A DNA stretch of 5,020 nt from contig PALY01000135.1 in the NCBI GenBank assembly GCA_002707085.1, positions 1-5,020 of the forward strand, written 5' to 3'. Each line of letters opens with the position of its first letter. The first letter of the stretch is position 1. Made by a program: the position numbers and the translations under genes. Below the pieces are notes generated by a model. The model saw only the letters and a program-made list of their open reading frames with translations. It did no database searches and had not been told where the DNA came from. Source of the DNA: Deltaproteobacteria bacterium (lineage in GTDB: Bacteria; Myxococcota_A; UBA796). Shown in pieces: positions 1 through 5,020 of this stretch.

Positions 1-467
1 AGACCAACGAAGAAGTGTCGTTGTTGGGAATGATTAAGACCATCGTCATGTTTCAAATCATTCCACTCGCCGGAGCCATCTATTTTAGACACCGATATGA
101 ACGCAAAGCTCTTTGGCTGCAACCTCGTCTAAAAAAGGCGTCCCAGATATTGCTTGCTGTGTTGGCGGTCGGCATAACAGCCAGTGAATTCAAAAACTTA
201 TCGACCCTTCCTGGCAGCCTGCTCATCGCGTGTAATGTCGGTGTCTTGGCCTCACTCATCATTTCCTACGCCATCACCCCAGGCTTACAAACAGATAAAA
301 TCGCCATCAGCCTCACAAGCACATTTCGCAGTATAAGCATTGCGTTGTTGCTTCTGGCAGCCTGGGTGCAAGAAACGGAGGCCATATTGGGCACCATGGC
401 CTATTCTGGCACCATGCTGTGGATGTGTTGGCTCGCCTCACTCGTGATGGGGAGAAGAAAAGCCTAA
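1..467 (+). CDS. Bile acid:sodium symporter (BASS)-like membrane transporter, C-terminal part (5' end outside window)
   Basis: The reading frame is open to the left edge (first full codon at position 3) and ends at TAA 465-467, giving 154 visible residues. A GTG at 15 and an ATG at 30 are possible starts, but the protein would then be half the usual BASS length of about 300 residues, so I read it as a partial gene. About five hydrophobic segments are visible. Counting from the GTG they lie near residues 10-24, 42-56, 68-87, 97-118 and 123-145. The order of features fits the second half of BASS transporters: a helix with Pro followed by a basic loop (FRHRYER), a helix starting SQILL, and a helix holding the TFRSISIAL stretch where family members usually have an RN pair. 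Such proteins are inner-membrane carriers of organic anions, often sodium-coupled; the substrate cannot be told here. The gene converges on pssA with overlapping stop codons. The family call rests on overall pattern and is moderately sure; an unrelated multi-pass protein is the alternative. Confidence 0.62.
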   Translation, partial: TNEEVSLLGMIKTIVMFQIIPLAGAIYFRHRYERKALWLQPRLKKASQILLAVLAVGITASEFKNLSTLPGSLLIACNVGVLASLIISYAITPGLQTDKIAISLTSTFRSISIALLLLAAWVQETEAILGTMAYSGTMLWMCWLASLVMGRRKA

Positions 468-1195
468 GTGGCCGACTGCTCCTCAGCTTGGGCAGCATCC
501 GCATACAGGGCGCCCCAAGTCAGTCCAAAAAGCAGATAGAAACTACCCAAGAACAACAAATATTCGGGGTACAGCTTGAGCGGCACCAAGATGTATACAA
601 GCCCCATATTAACGATCTGAAACGCATTCACGGGCTTGCTCCACCGCAGTGAAAACTTGGGAATCCGAACATTGCTGACCATCAACCCACCGAAAACAAC
701 AAGGGCAACCGGTAGGCAGGCGTTAAATGTATCCATAAAATCATAGGCTTGGGCGGTCAGCCAACCACTTCCCAAGATCCCGCCTACCAGCGTGGTAGGA
801 ACACCAAAAAAGACCCATTTAGATCCTTCTGGCTCAGACACGTTGAAACGAGCCAGTCGAATACCAACGGCCAAGGCATAGGCAGCACAAGCACCGGCTA
901 TTACCCCCTCGCCAGGGTCAACGACCCCATCCGTGAGACTGAAAAATGCCAGAGCGGACGGTGCGATTCCAAACACCACAAAATCCGCGAAACTATCCAT
1001 TTCGGCACCGAATTCAGAACTGGCATCCAACATCCTGGCGAAGCCGCCATCCAATTTATCCAGCAATACACCCCACAAAATCAGCCATGCGGCATCCTCG
1101 AAGCGGCCGGAGGCCGATAACGCCACACTGGCCAGCCCCAGCACCAAAGACAGTGCTGTACAGCTGTTGGGCACCAAATACTTCAAGTTTGTCAT
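464..1195 (-). CDS. pssA: CDP-diacylglycerol--serine O-phosphatidyltransferase
   Basis: This 243-residue inner-membrane enzyme joins CDP-diacylglycerol and L-serine to give phosphatidylserine and CMP, the step leading to phosphatidylethanolamine. The complete CDP-alcohol phosphatidyltransferase signature is present: D46-xx-D49-G50-xx-A53-R54, eight residues, G63-xxx-D67-xxx-D71. The four Asp residues bind metal and take part in catalysis in this family. The following DSFADFVVFGIAP stretch (67-79) is typical of the PssA branch rather than PgsA, as is the later MVSNVRIPKFSL region. Several further hydrophobic helices follow, and the length is usual for the Bacillus-type (type II) enzyme. The ATG at 1193-1195 is preceded by a purine-rich AGGAAGAG (1202-1209, minus strand). 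The tail is Ala/Glu-rich (DAAQAEEQSAT). No decarboxylase gene (psd), a common neighbour, is within the window. The gene is divergent from the M3 peptidase and its TAG stop overlaps the convergent transporter stop. Confidence 0.94.
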   Translation of the reverse strand: MTNLKYLVPNSCTALSLVLGLASVALSASGRFEDAAWLILWGVLLDKLDGGFARMLDASSEFGAEMDSFADFVVFGIAPSALAFFSLTDGVVDPGEGVIAGACAAYALAVGIRLARFNVSEPEGSKWVFFGVPTTLVGGILGSGWLTAQAYDFMDTFNACLPVALVVFGGLMVSNVRIPKFSLRWSKPVNAFQIVNMGLVYILVPLKLYPEYLLFLGSFYLLFGLTWGALYADAAQAEEQSAT

Positions 1196-1319
1196 CTTCT
1201 TCTCTTCCTAATGCGGAATGCTTCTGCAAAGAGCCGTTATCGCGCACAGCATCCAAATGCACAGGCAGCTACATCCAGCTCCATTCATGTTAGCAAATAC
1301 ATCTAAACAGAGGCGAGTC
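1196..1319. promoter_or_regulatory. Divergent intergenic region between pssA and the M3 peptidase
   Basis: These 124 bp separate two genes that read away from each other, so promoters for both should lie here or in the first codons. I see no convincing -35/-10 pair on either strand. The peptidase frame stays open through this region to an ATG at 1218, but the better ribosome site is at 1310-1313. The stretch is therefore best read as non-coding leader and promoter DNA. Confidence 0.4.
1310..1313 (+). promoter_or_regulatory. Ribosome binding site that decides the peptidase start
   Basis: GAGG lies 6 nt before the ATG at 1320. This supports that start over the in-frame ATG at 1218, which would add 34 residues (MLLQRAVIAHS...) not typical of the family. 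The protein from 1320 begins with the FQEIPYGRPN stretch usual for the N-terminus of this M3 subfamily. Confidence 0.6.
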
Positions 1320-3011
1320 ATGCATCCTTCACCACCATTTCAAGAAATACCGTACGGCCGTCCCAATATGGATGTCGTCAAAACTACAGCCGAAACACTC
1401 CTGGAGCGGTGGGACCAAACCACCAGTTGTGCAGAGCAAATTGCTCTTATTTTGGAATGGGACAAGAATCGTGGGGAGTTCGAAACCAATCGCACCATGG
1501 CGATGGTTCACTTTCGACAACACACCACAGATCCCGCATGTAAAGCCGAACAAGAACACTATGACAATGTCATGCCGGTGATTCTGGAGCAGAACGTCGC
1601 ATTCCTTGAGCGAGTAACGTCGTCCCCGATACGCGCAGAATTAGAAAAAGAACTGGGCTCGCAAGTTTTTGCGTTGTGGGATTGCTTTCTCGGAACATTC
1701 AACCCAGACATCGCTGAACACAAACGACGTGAAGCAAAACTTCGAAATGAGTATGCAGAACTGCTTGCAGGTTTGGAATGTGAGTTCCAAGGAAAGACGT
1801 ACACGCTATCCGAACTGCAAGCATTTTATGGCGACCCCGACCGCGCCACCCGTCTTGCCGCACAGCAGACAAAAGATCGCGTGATGAGCGCCATCTCGGA
1901 ACCACTGGATCGGATTTACCACGATTTGGTTCAAGTCCGGCACGAAATGGCGCAAGCCTTGGGGTACGAAACGTTCACACCTCTCGGCTACCGGAACATG
2001 GACCGAACCGACTACAACGCCGAAGATGTAGCCGAGTACCGAAAACAAGTCCGAGAAACCGTGGTCCCACTGGCACAGAAAATCTACAAGAGAAGAAGCC
2101 AAGCCATTAATATTGAAGAGATTTCTTTCCACGACGAGTCAGTCCGAGACCTCAAAGGAGTCCCATGCCCCAAAGGTGATCACGACTGGATGATCGAAAG
2201 AGCCACAGAGATGTTCGACACCTTAGGCGACGACTTTGGGTACTTCTTTCGAATGATGACCGACTGTGAACTGCTCGACCTAAAGTCACGTCCTGGGAAA
2301 TCAGGCGGCGGTTTTTGTGCAGACATACCGAGATATGGAGTGCCGTTTATCTTTGCGAATTTCAACGGTACCCAGGATGACGTGAATGTATTCACTCACG
2401 AGTGTGGCCATGCCTTCCAGAACTGGTCTGCCCGCCATCACACACTTCTTGCCTACCACTGGCCCACAATCGAAGCTGCAGAAATCCATTCCATGAGTCT
2501 TGAGTTCCTTACCTACCCTCACATGGAACAATTCTTTGGGGATGATGCCGCCCGGTTTAGGGAAGGCCACCTGGAAGGAGCGATCCTGTTCATGCCTTAT
2601 GGCTGCGCAGTGGATGAATTCCAGCATCGGGTCTATGAAAACCCAACCATGACCCCAACCGAGCGGGCTGAGGTTTGGAAAGAATTGGAAGCAATTTATC
2701 TTCCCCACCGTAAATACGATGGAATGGAGCACAACGAGTCTGGGCGCCTGTGGCAATCCCAACGTCACATCTATGGAATGCCGTTTTATTATATCGACTA
2801 CTGCCTGGCTCAAACCTGCGCACTCCAGATGTGGAATACGGCCAATCAAGACCGTGATGACACGATGGAGCGATATCGAAAACTATGCAGCCTCGGCGGC
2901 TCCCTGCCCTTCACCAAACTGCTGGATGAGGTGGGACTGGTCAGCCCCTTCGACGAAAACTGCCTGAAAGATGTTTGCGCAGCCGTTCAAGAGACGCTTG
3001 GCCTTTCATGA
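1320..3011 (+). CDS. M3 family zinc oligopeptidase (oligoendopeptidase F / Pz-peptidase type)
   Basis: This 563-residue metallopeptidase is expected to cut short peptides in the cytoplasm; no signal peptide is seen. The zinc site is H360-E361-C362-G363-H364 with the third ligand E388 in the EIHSMSLEF stretch. This is the HExxH...E arrangement of family M3, with a second Glu seven residues later as in the thimet/Pz peptidases. Upstream is the substrate-side GGGFCADIPRYGVPFIFANF region. Downstream, H483-x-Y485-xx-P488-F489-Y490-Y491-x-D493-Y494 matches the His/Tyr segment that stabilises the transition state in M3 enzymes. Length and the N-terminus fit Pz-peptidase-like members (about 560 residues) better than the longer PepF or thimet groups. 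Starting at ATG 1218 would give 597 residues, but the GAGG site favours 1320. The stop codon overlaps the start of the small lipoprotein gene, so the two are probably translated from one message. Function is secure at family level; the natural peptide substrates are unknown. Confidence 0.94.
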   Translation: MHPSPPFQEIPYGRPNMDVVKTTAETLLERWDQTTSCAEQIALILEWDKNRGEFETNRTMAMVHFRQHTTDPACKAEQEHYDNVMPVILEQNVAFLERVTSSPIRAELEKELGSQVFALWDCFLGTFNPDIAEHKRREAKLRNEYAELLAGLECEFQGKTYTLSELQAFYGDPDRATRLAAQQTKDRVMSAISEPLDRIYHDLVQVRHEMAQALGYETFTPLGYRNMDRTDYNAEDVAEYRKQVRETVVPLAQKIYKRRSQAINIEEISFHDESVRDLKGVPCPKGDHDWMIERATEMFDTLGDDFGYFFRMMTDCELLDLKSRPGKSGGGFCADIPRYGVPFIFANFNGTQDDVNVFTHECGHAFQNWSARHHTLLAYHWPTIEAAEIHSMSLEFLTYPHMEQFFGDDAARFREGHLEGAILFMPYGCAVDEFQHRVYENPTMTPTERAEVWKELEAIYLPHRKYDGMEHNESGRLWQSQRHIYGMPFYYIDYCLAQTCALQMWNTANQDRDDTMERYRKLCSLGGSLPFTKLLDEVGLVSPFDENCLKDVCAAVQETLGLS

Positions 3012-3187
3012 AGATTCCCTTTCTCATGCTCTGGGTTGCCGCTTGTACCCCAACAAAACAGCCCAGTTACGCCCGAACCTCGGGTCCCATGGGTGTCACG
3101 AATAACGATGCCCAGATCGGTGAACCACCACAGGATACTGGCGATGGCGACACCGGCGATGGCGACACCGGCGATACTGACAACTAA
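3008..3187 (+). CDS. Small putative lipoprotein with acidic DTGDGD repeat tail
   Basis: This 59-residue protein starts at ATG 3008, overlapping the peptidase stop as ATGA. There is no clear Shine-Dalgarno sequence just upstream, which suggests translational coupling. The N-terminus MKIPFLMLWVAAC has a hydrophobic stretch and a lipobox (V10-A11-A12-C13). The signal would be only 12 residues, short for a lipoprotein. The mature part has a polar spacer (14-42) and then an Asp/Gly/Thr tail (43-59) made from a perfect 15-bp repeat, ending in DTDN. No folded domain is visible. The DxD-rich tail could bind calcium, but it does not follow a full EF-hand or thrombospondin type 3 pattern. An alternative in-frame ATG at 2975 would put the signal inside the protein and is rejected. 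The gene ends 6 bp before the stop of the opposing yceI-like gene. I do not recognise a family; it may be a surface-tethered linker peptide, or a remnant of a larger lipoprotein. Confidence 0.6.
   Translation: MKIPFLMLWVAACTPTKQPSYARTSGPMGVTNNDAQIGEPPQDTGDGDTGDGDTGDTDN
3140..3175 (+). repeat. 15-bp tandem repeat, 2.4 copies, inside the small lipoprotein gene
   Basis: The unit GGCGATGGCGACACC occurs at 3140-3154 and 3155-3169 without mismatch, followed by GGCGAT at 3170-3175. It encodes GDGDT twice. The unit is a multiple of three, so copy-number change would lengthen or shorten the tail without breaking the frame. Confidence 0.85.
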
Positions 3188-3193
3188 GTTTGA

Positions 3194-3880
3194 CTACTCG
3201 GCCTGCGCGGGTTCACCCGAAATCGGAAAATTTAGGTCCAAGTTGATCTTTACGTCGTCTTTAATGAGATCGTCTTTCTTTCCAGCATAGCTCACACCCC
3301 AGTTTTGACGGTTGATGTCGAACGATGCAGCCACAGTCACCGCCGCTGCGCCAATTTCGATTGTCGCTGGAAAGTTGACTGGCCGCCTTTTTCCATGAAG
3401 CTGTAAAACACCTGAAACGATGTGAGTGACAGCGCCTGGATTGTCCGCCGGCTTAATATCCACTGAACTGAAAATCGATGTTGGATAGTTTTCAGCGTAG
3501 AAAAAGTCTTTACCCAACAGGTGTTCGGTCAGTTTTGGGTGATCTACCTCTACACTCGCCATGTCAATGGTGAACGATGTACCCACCACTTCGTCACCCT
3601 TCATCACAACCGATCCGTCAAACGTGTTGAACAGCCCATCGTGACTGCCGGTCACCTTGGCCCCTGTAAAAGCAATCTTACTTGCAGAAGTGGACACTTT
3701 TAACGTTTGGTCGCCTGAAGGCAGTGCGGGCAAATCGACATTTACATTGGCGGGCGGGGGTGGCGCCGCAGCAACCGGCACAGTCGGCCCATCCGGCACG
3801 ACAGCAACATTTTCCACAGCATCATCGTTACAGGCGACAAATACCACCAACAAACACAAGAATCCAAGCCGACTCGTCAT
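3194..3880 (-). CDS. YceI-family lipoprotein
   Basis: This 228-residue protein has an N-terminal lipoprotein signal ending at F14-V15-A16-C17, then a disordered Val/Pro/Ala linker (about 18-58, with a PPPP run), then one YceI domain (about 59-220). YceI domains form a lipocalin-like beta barrel that in known members binds a long isoprenoid or similar amphiphile in the periplasm. Family marks are HDGLFNTFDG (80-89), a FTIDMASVEVDHPKL helix-entry region, the GKDFFYAENYPTSIFSS stretch (124-139), LHGKRRPVNFP (161-171), DINRQNWGVSY (188-198) and the closing strand DDVKINLDLNF (208-218). I chose ATG 3878-3880 because GAGGTGG (3883-3889, minus strand) lies just before it. The upstream in-frame ATG at 3896-3898 would add MRTEVD and include the ribosome site. 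The lipid anchor and long linker suggest a membrane-tethered version. The ligand and exact role are unknown. It is divergent from the large GH-like lipoprotein gene. Confidence 0.93.
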   Translation of the reverse strand: MTSRLGFLCLLVVFVACNDDAVENVAVVPDGPTVPVAAAPPPPANVNVDLPALPSGDQTLKVSTSASKIAFTGAKVTGSHDGLFNTFDGSVVMKGDEVVGTSFTIDMASVEVDHPKLTEHLLGKDFFYAENYPTSIFSSVDIKPADNPGAVTHIVSGVLQLHGKRRPVNFPATIEIGAAAVTVAASFDINRQNWGVSYAGKKDDLIKDDVKINLDLNFPISGEPAQAE

Positions 3881-3882
3881 AT

Positions 3883-3889
3883 CCACCTC
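3883..3889 (-). promoter_or_regulatory. Ribosome binding site of the YceI lipoprotein gene
   Basis: On the minus strand GAGGTGG sits immediately upstream of the ATG at 3880, with a 5-nt gap from its GAGG core. It decides the start in favour of 3880 over the ATG at 3898. Confidence 0.65.
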
Positions 3890-3964
3890 GGTTCGCATTG
3901 TAATTCAAATAATCCAAAATGGGATTAGTCAACGATGAAAGCTTTAAACTGATACTCTGCGTAC

Positions 3965-3969
3965 GAGGG
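3965..3969 (+). promoter_or_regulatory. Ribosome binding site of the GH-like lipoprotein gene
   Basis: GAGGG lies 5 nt before the ATG at 3975. It supports that start, which places a lipoprotein signal directly at the N-terminus. Confidence 0.6.
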
Positions 3970-3974
3970 TCTTC

Positions 3975-5020
3975 ATGCGTAAACTATCAATCTGCTGTTT
4001 CCTGCTATTTGGCTGCCCCACTGCAGATAAACAAGGAGACACCGGGGCGCATACCGATGCGGATGCGGACGCGGATGCGGATGCGGATGCCGATGCCGAT
4101 GCGGATGCCGATGCCGATGCCGACACGGGTGATTCTGGAGACGCACCTCCAGTGGAAACCTTCCCAAATGACGGCTCCCCATTGGGAATCAATCTAGATT
4201 CAATCGCCAATTCTCATGATGCTTGGGTTTTCGTGGACCTATTCAAACAGAGTCAACCGTGGTCACCACAAACGGTCGATGGCAGTGAATGGGACACAGG
4301 CGAGCCATTGATGGTCGACGAACTGGGGTGGATATCCATGCTCGGTCCAGGTCAGGCCGCAGGCACAATTCTGTCCGCAAACACGAGCGGGAACTACCCA
4401 GCCGGCGACTACACATTGTTTTACGACGGAGAAGGCACCATTGAACTGTCCTGGGATGCCATCATCATTGAAGAGGAACCCGGAAAACTCACCGCAGACG
4501 TGTCGCCTTCGGATGCAGGAATCTACCTAAAACTCGTCGATACCAACCCTGAAGACCCAATTCGCAACATTCGGTTCATCATGCCAGGCTTTGAAGAAAG
4601 CTATGAAACCGACCCATTTCATCCTGCATTCCTCACGAGACTGGAACGCTTCAGCACCATCCGGTTCATGCCGTGGCAGCGCACCAACGATGACCCCAGT
4701 GGAAATTGGGAAGACCGAACAACACTTGAACACGCAACCCAAGCTGGCACAGAAGGCGTGGCCTTAGAGTACATGATCGATCTTGCCAATCGACTCCATG
4801 CAGATCCCTGGTTTTGCATGCCCCACAGAATCAATGATGAATCTGTTTATGAATTCGCATCCATGGTTCGAGAAAACCTGGACCGGGGCCTCAACGTATA
4901 TGTCGAATACTCAAATTCAGTATGGACCAATGACCACCCTCAAGGAGCCTATGCGGAAGAACGAGGGGTCACGATGGGCCTCGCAGACAATGCCTTCCAA
5001 GCACGGTTGCGGTACCAATC
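3975..5020 (+). CDS. Large lipoprotein with (DA)11 linker and clan GH-A-like (TIM-barrel glycosidase-like) region, 3' end outside window
   Basis: The frame is open from ATG 3975 to the right edge, giving 348 complete codons. The N-terminus MRKLSICCFLFGC has a short lipoprotein signal (lipobox L11-F12-G13-C14). It is followed by a spacer, a (DA)11 linker (residues 28-49) and DTGDSGD. From about residue 68 the protein is ordered. A beta-rich segment includes LGINLDSIA (70-78), YPAGDYTLFYDGEGT (141-155) and NPIRNIRFIMPG near 194-205. Then comes a barrel-like segment with FHPAFL (215-220), RFMPW (230-234), DPWFCMPH (277-284) and VYVEYSNSVW (308-317). From memory this matches a family of secreted bacterial proteins, often annotated as cellulose-binding or glycosidase-like, in which the last motif reads VEYSNEVW and its Asn-Glu is the clan GH-A acid/base pair. 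Here that Glu is Ser315. It probably sits at the cell surface and acts on, or only binds, a polysaccharide; no substrate can be named. The family match is from recognised motifs, not from a search. Confidence 0.82.
   Translation, partial: MRKLSICCFLLFGCPTADKQGDTGAHTDADADADADADADADADADADADTGDSGDAPPVETFPNDGSPLGINLDSIANSHDAWVFVDLFKQSQPWSPQTVDGSEWDTGEPLMVDELGWISMLGPGQAAGTILSANTSGNYPAGDYTLFYDGEGTIELSWDAIIIEEEPGKLTADVSPSDAGIYLKLVDTNPEDPIRNIRFIMPGFEESYETDPFHPAFLTRLERFSTIRFMPWQRTNDDPSGNWEDRTTLEHATQAGTEGVALEYMIDLANRLHADPWFCMPHRINDESVYEFASMVRENLDRGLNVYVEYSNSVWTNDHPQGAYAEERGVTMGLADNAFQARLRYQ
4056..4124 (+). repeat. GATGCG/GATGCC hexamer array encoding (DA)11-D
   Basis: Eleven Asp-Ala codon pairs followed by a twelfth Asp codon run without interruption. 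The Ala codons are GCG for the first five pairs and then a GCC/GCG mix. Within it an 18-bp unit (GATGCGGATGCCGATGCC) is perfectly duplicated at 4080-4097 and 4098-4115, a sign of recent slippage or duplication. The array forms the acidic linker between the lipid anchor and the folded part of the large lipoprotein. The hexamer unit keeps the frame, so copy changes would alter linker length only. Confidence 0.92.

Larger units (their letters stand above)
3881..3974. promoter_or_regulatory. Divergent intergenic region between the YceI gene and the GH-like lipoprotein gene
   Basis: These 94 bp lie between two genes that read apart, and the middle (about 3897-3950) is AT-richer than the surrounding genes. 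Promoters for both genes should lie here. Partial matches exist: TTGACT on the minus strand near 3926-3931 and GATACT on the plus strand at 3951-3956. Neither has a well-spaced partner, so I make no exact promoter call. Confidence 0.45.

Noticed and set aside
476..495. Six-bp stem with 8-nt loop near the transporter/pssA junction, a possible terminator
   Set aside because: The stem is short, contains a G-T pair, has no T tract after it on either strand, and lies within the pssA coding region.
749..1120. 123-codon and overlapping plus-strand frames opposite pssA
   Set aside because: They lie antisense to the conserved PssA catalytic region and the products are low in recognisable structure.
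1218..1319. N-terminal extension of the M3 peptidase from ATG 1218
   Set aside because: The extra 34 residues do not resemble the family N-terminus, and a good GAGG site precedes the ATG at 1320, giving the usual family length.
2301..2849. 182-codon open frame on the minus strand within the M3 peptidase gene
   Set aside because: It is wholly antisense to a well-supported peptidase covering the catalytic region, has no recognisable domain, and is best explained as a shadow of that coding strand.
3897..3902. TACAAT (minus strand), a good -10 match upstream of the YceI gene
   Set aside because: It is too close to the ribosome site to leave a usable leader and has no -35 element at proper spacing.
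3944..4210. Minus-strand frame encoding a long Ser-Ala repeat
   Set aside because: It is the reverse-strand reading of the (DA)11 hexamer array; the plus-strand gene has a ribosome site, a lipobox and a conserved domain.

Overview
The window looks like a compact stretch of a Gram-negative bacterial chromosome with roughly 50% GC by eye. The lipoproteins point to a deltaproteobacterial-type lineage such as Myxococcota or a relative. Two of them carry acidic low-complexity linkers directly after the lipid-anchored Cys (DTGDGD-type and (DA)n-type), a style common in those groups. This placement is an inference from style, not a phylogenetic result.

Layout: (1) Positions 1-467 (+) hold the C-terminal half of a multi-pass membrane protein, probably a bile acid:sodium symporter (BASS)-type transporter cut by the left edge. 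(2) Positions 464-1195 (-) hold pssA, a CDP-diacylglycerol-serine phosphatidyltransferase with an intact catalytic signature. It converges on gene 1 and their stop codons overlap. (3) Positions 1320-3011 (+) hold an M3 family (oligoendopeptidase F / Pz-peptidase type) zinc peptidase, divergent from pssA. (4) Positions 3008-3187 (+) hold a 59-residue lipoprotein candidate made only of a signal, a spacer and an acidic repeat tail; its start overlaps the peptidase stop (ATGA). (5) Positions 3194-3880 (-) hold a YceI-family lipoprotein that ends 6 bp from gene 4. (6) Positions 3975 to the right edge (+) hold a large lipoprotein with a (DA)11 linker, followed by a sequence resembling a secreted clan GH-A-like TIM-barrel family. 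It is incomplete at the right edge.

The first half is housekeeping (membrane transport, phospholipid synthesis, cytoplasmic peptide turnover). The second half is a run of three predicted lipoproteins in unrelated orientations. No single pathway links all genes; the only likely co-translated pair is the peptidase and the small lipoprotein. No RNA genes, insertion sequences, CRISPR arrays or phage features were seen, and no gene-free stretch exceeds about 125 bp.

I did not find a clear new multi-gene system. The points most worth a second look are the Ser at the expected catalytic Glu position of the large lipoprotein, the linker-only small lipoprotein coupled to a peptidase, and the nested hexamer repeat encoding (DA)11.
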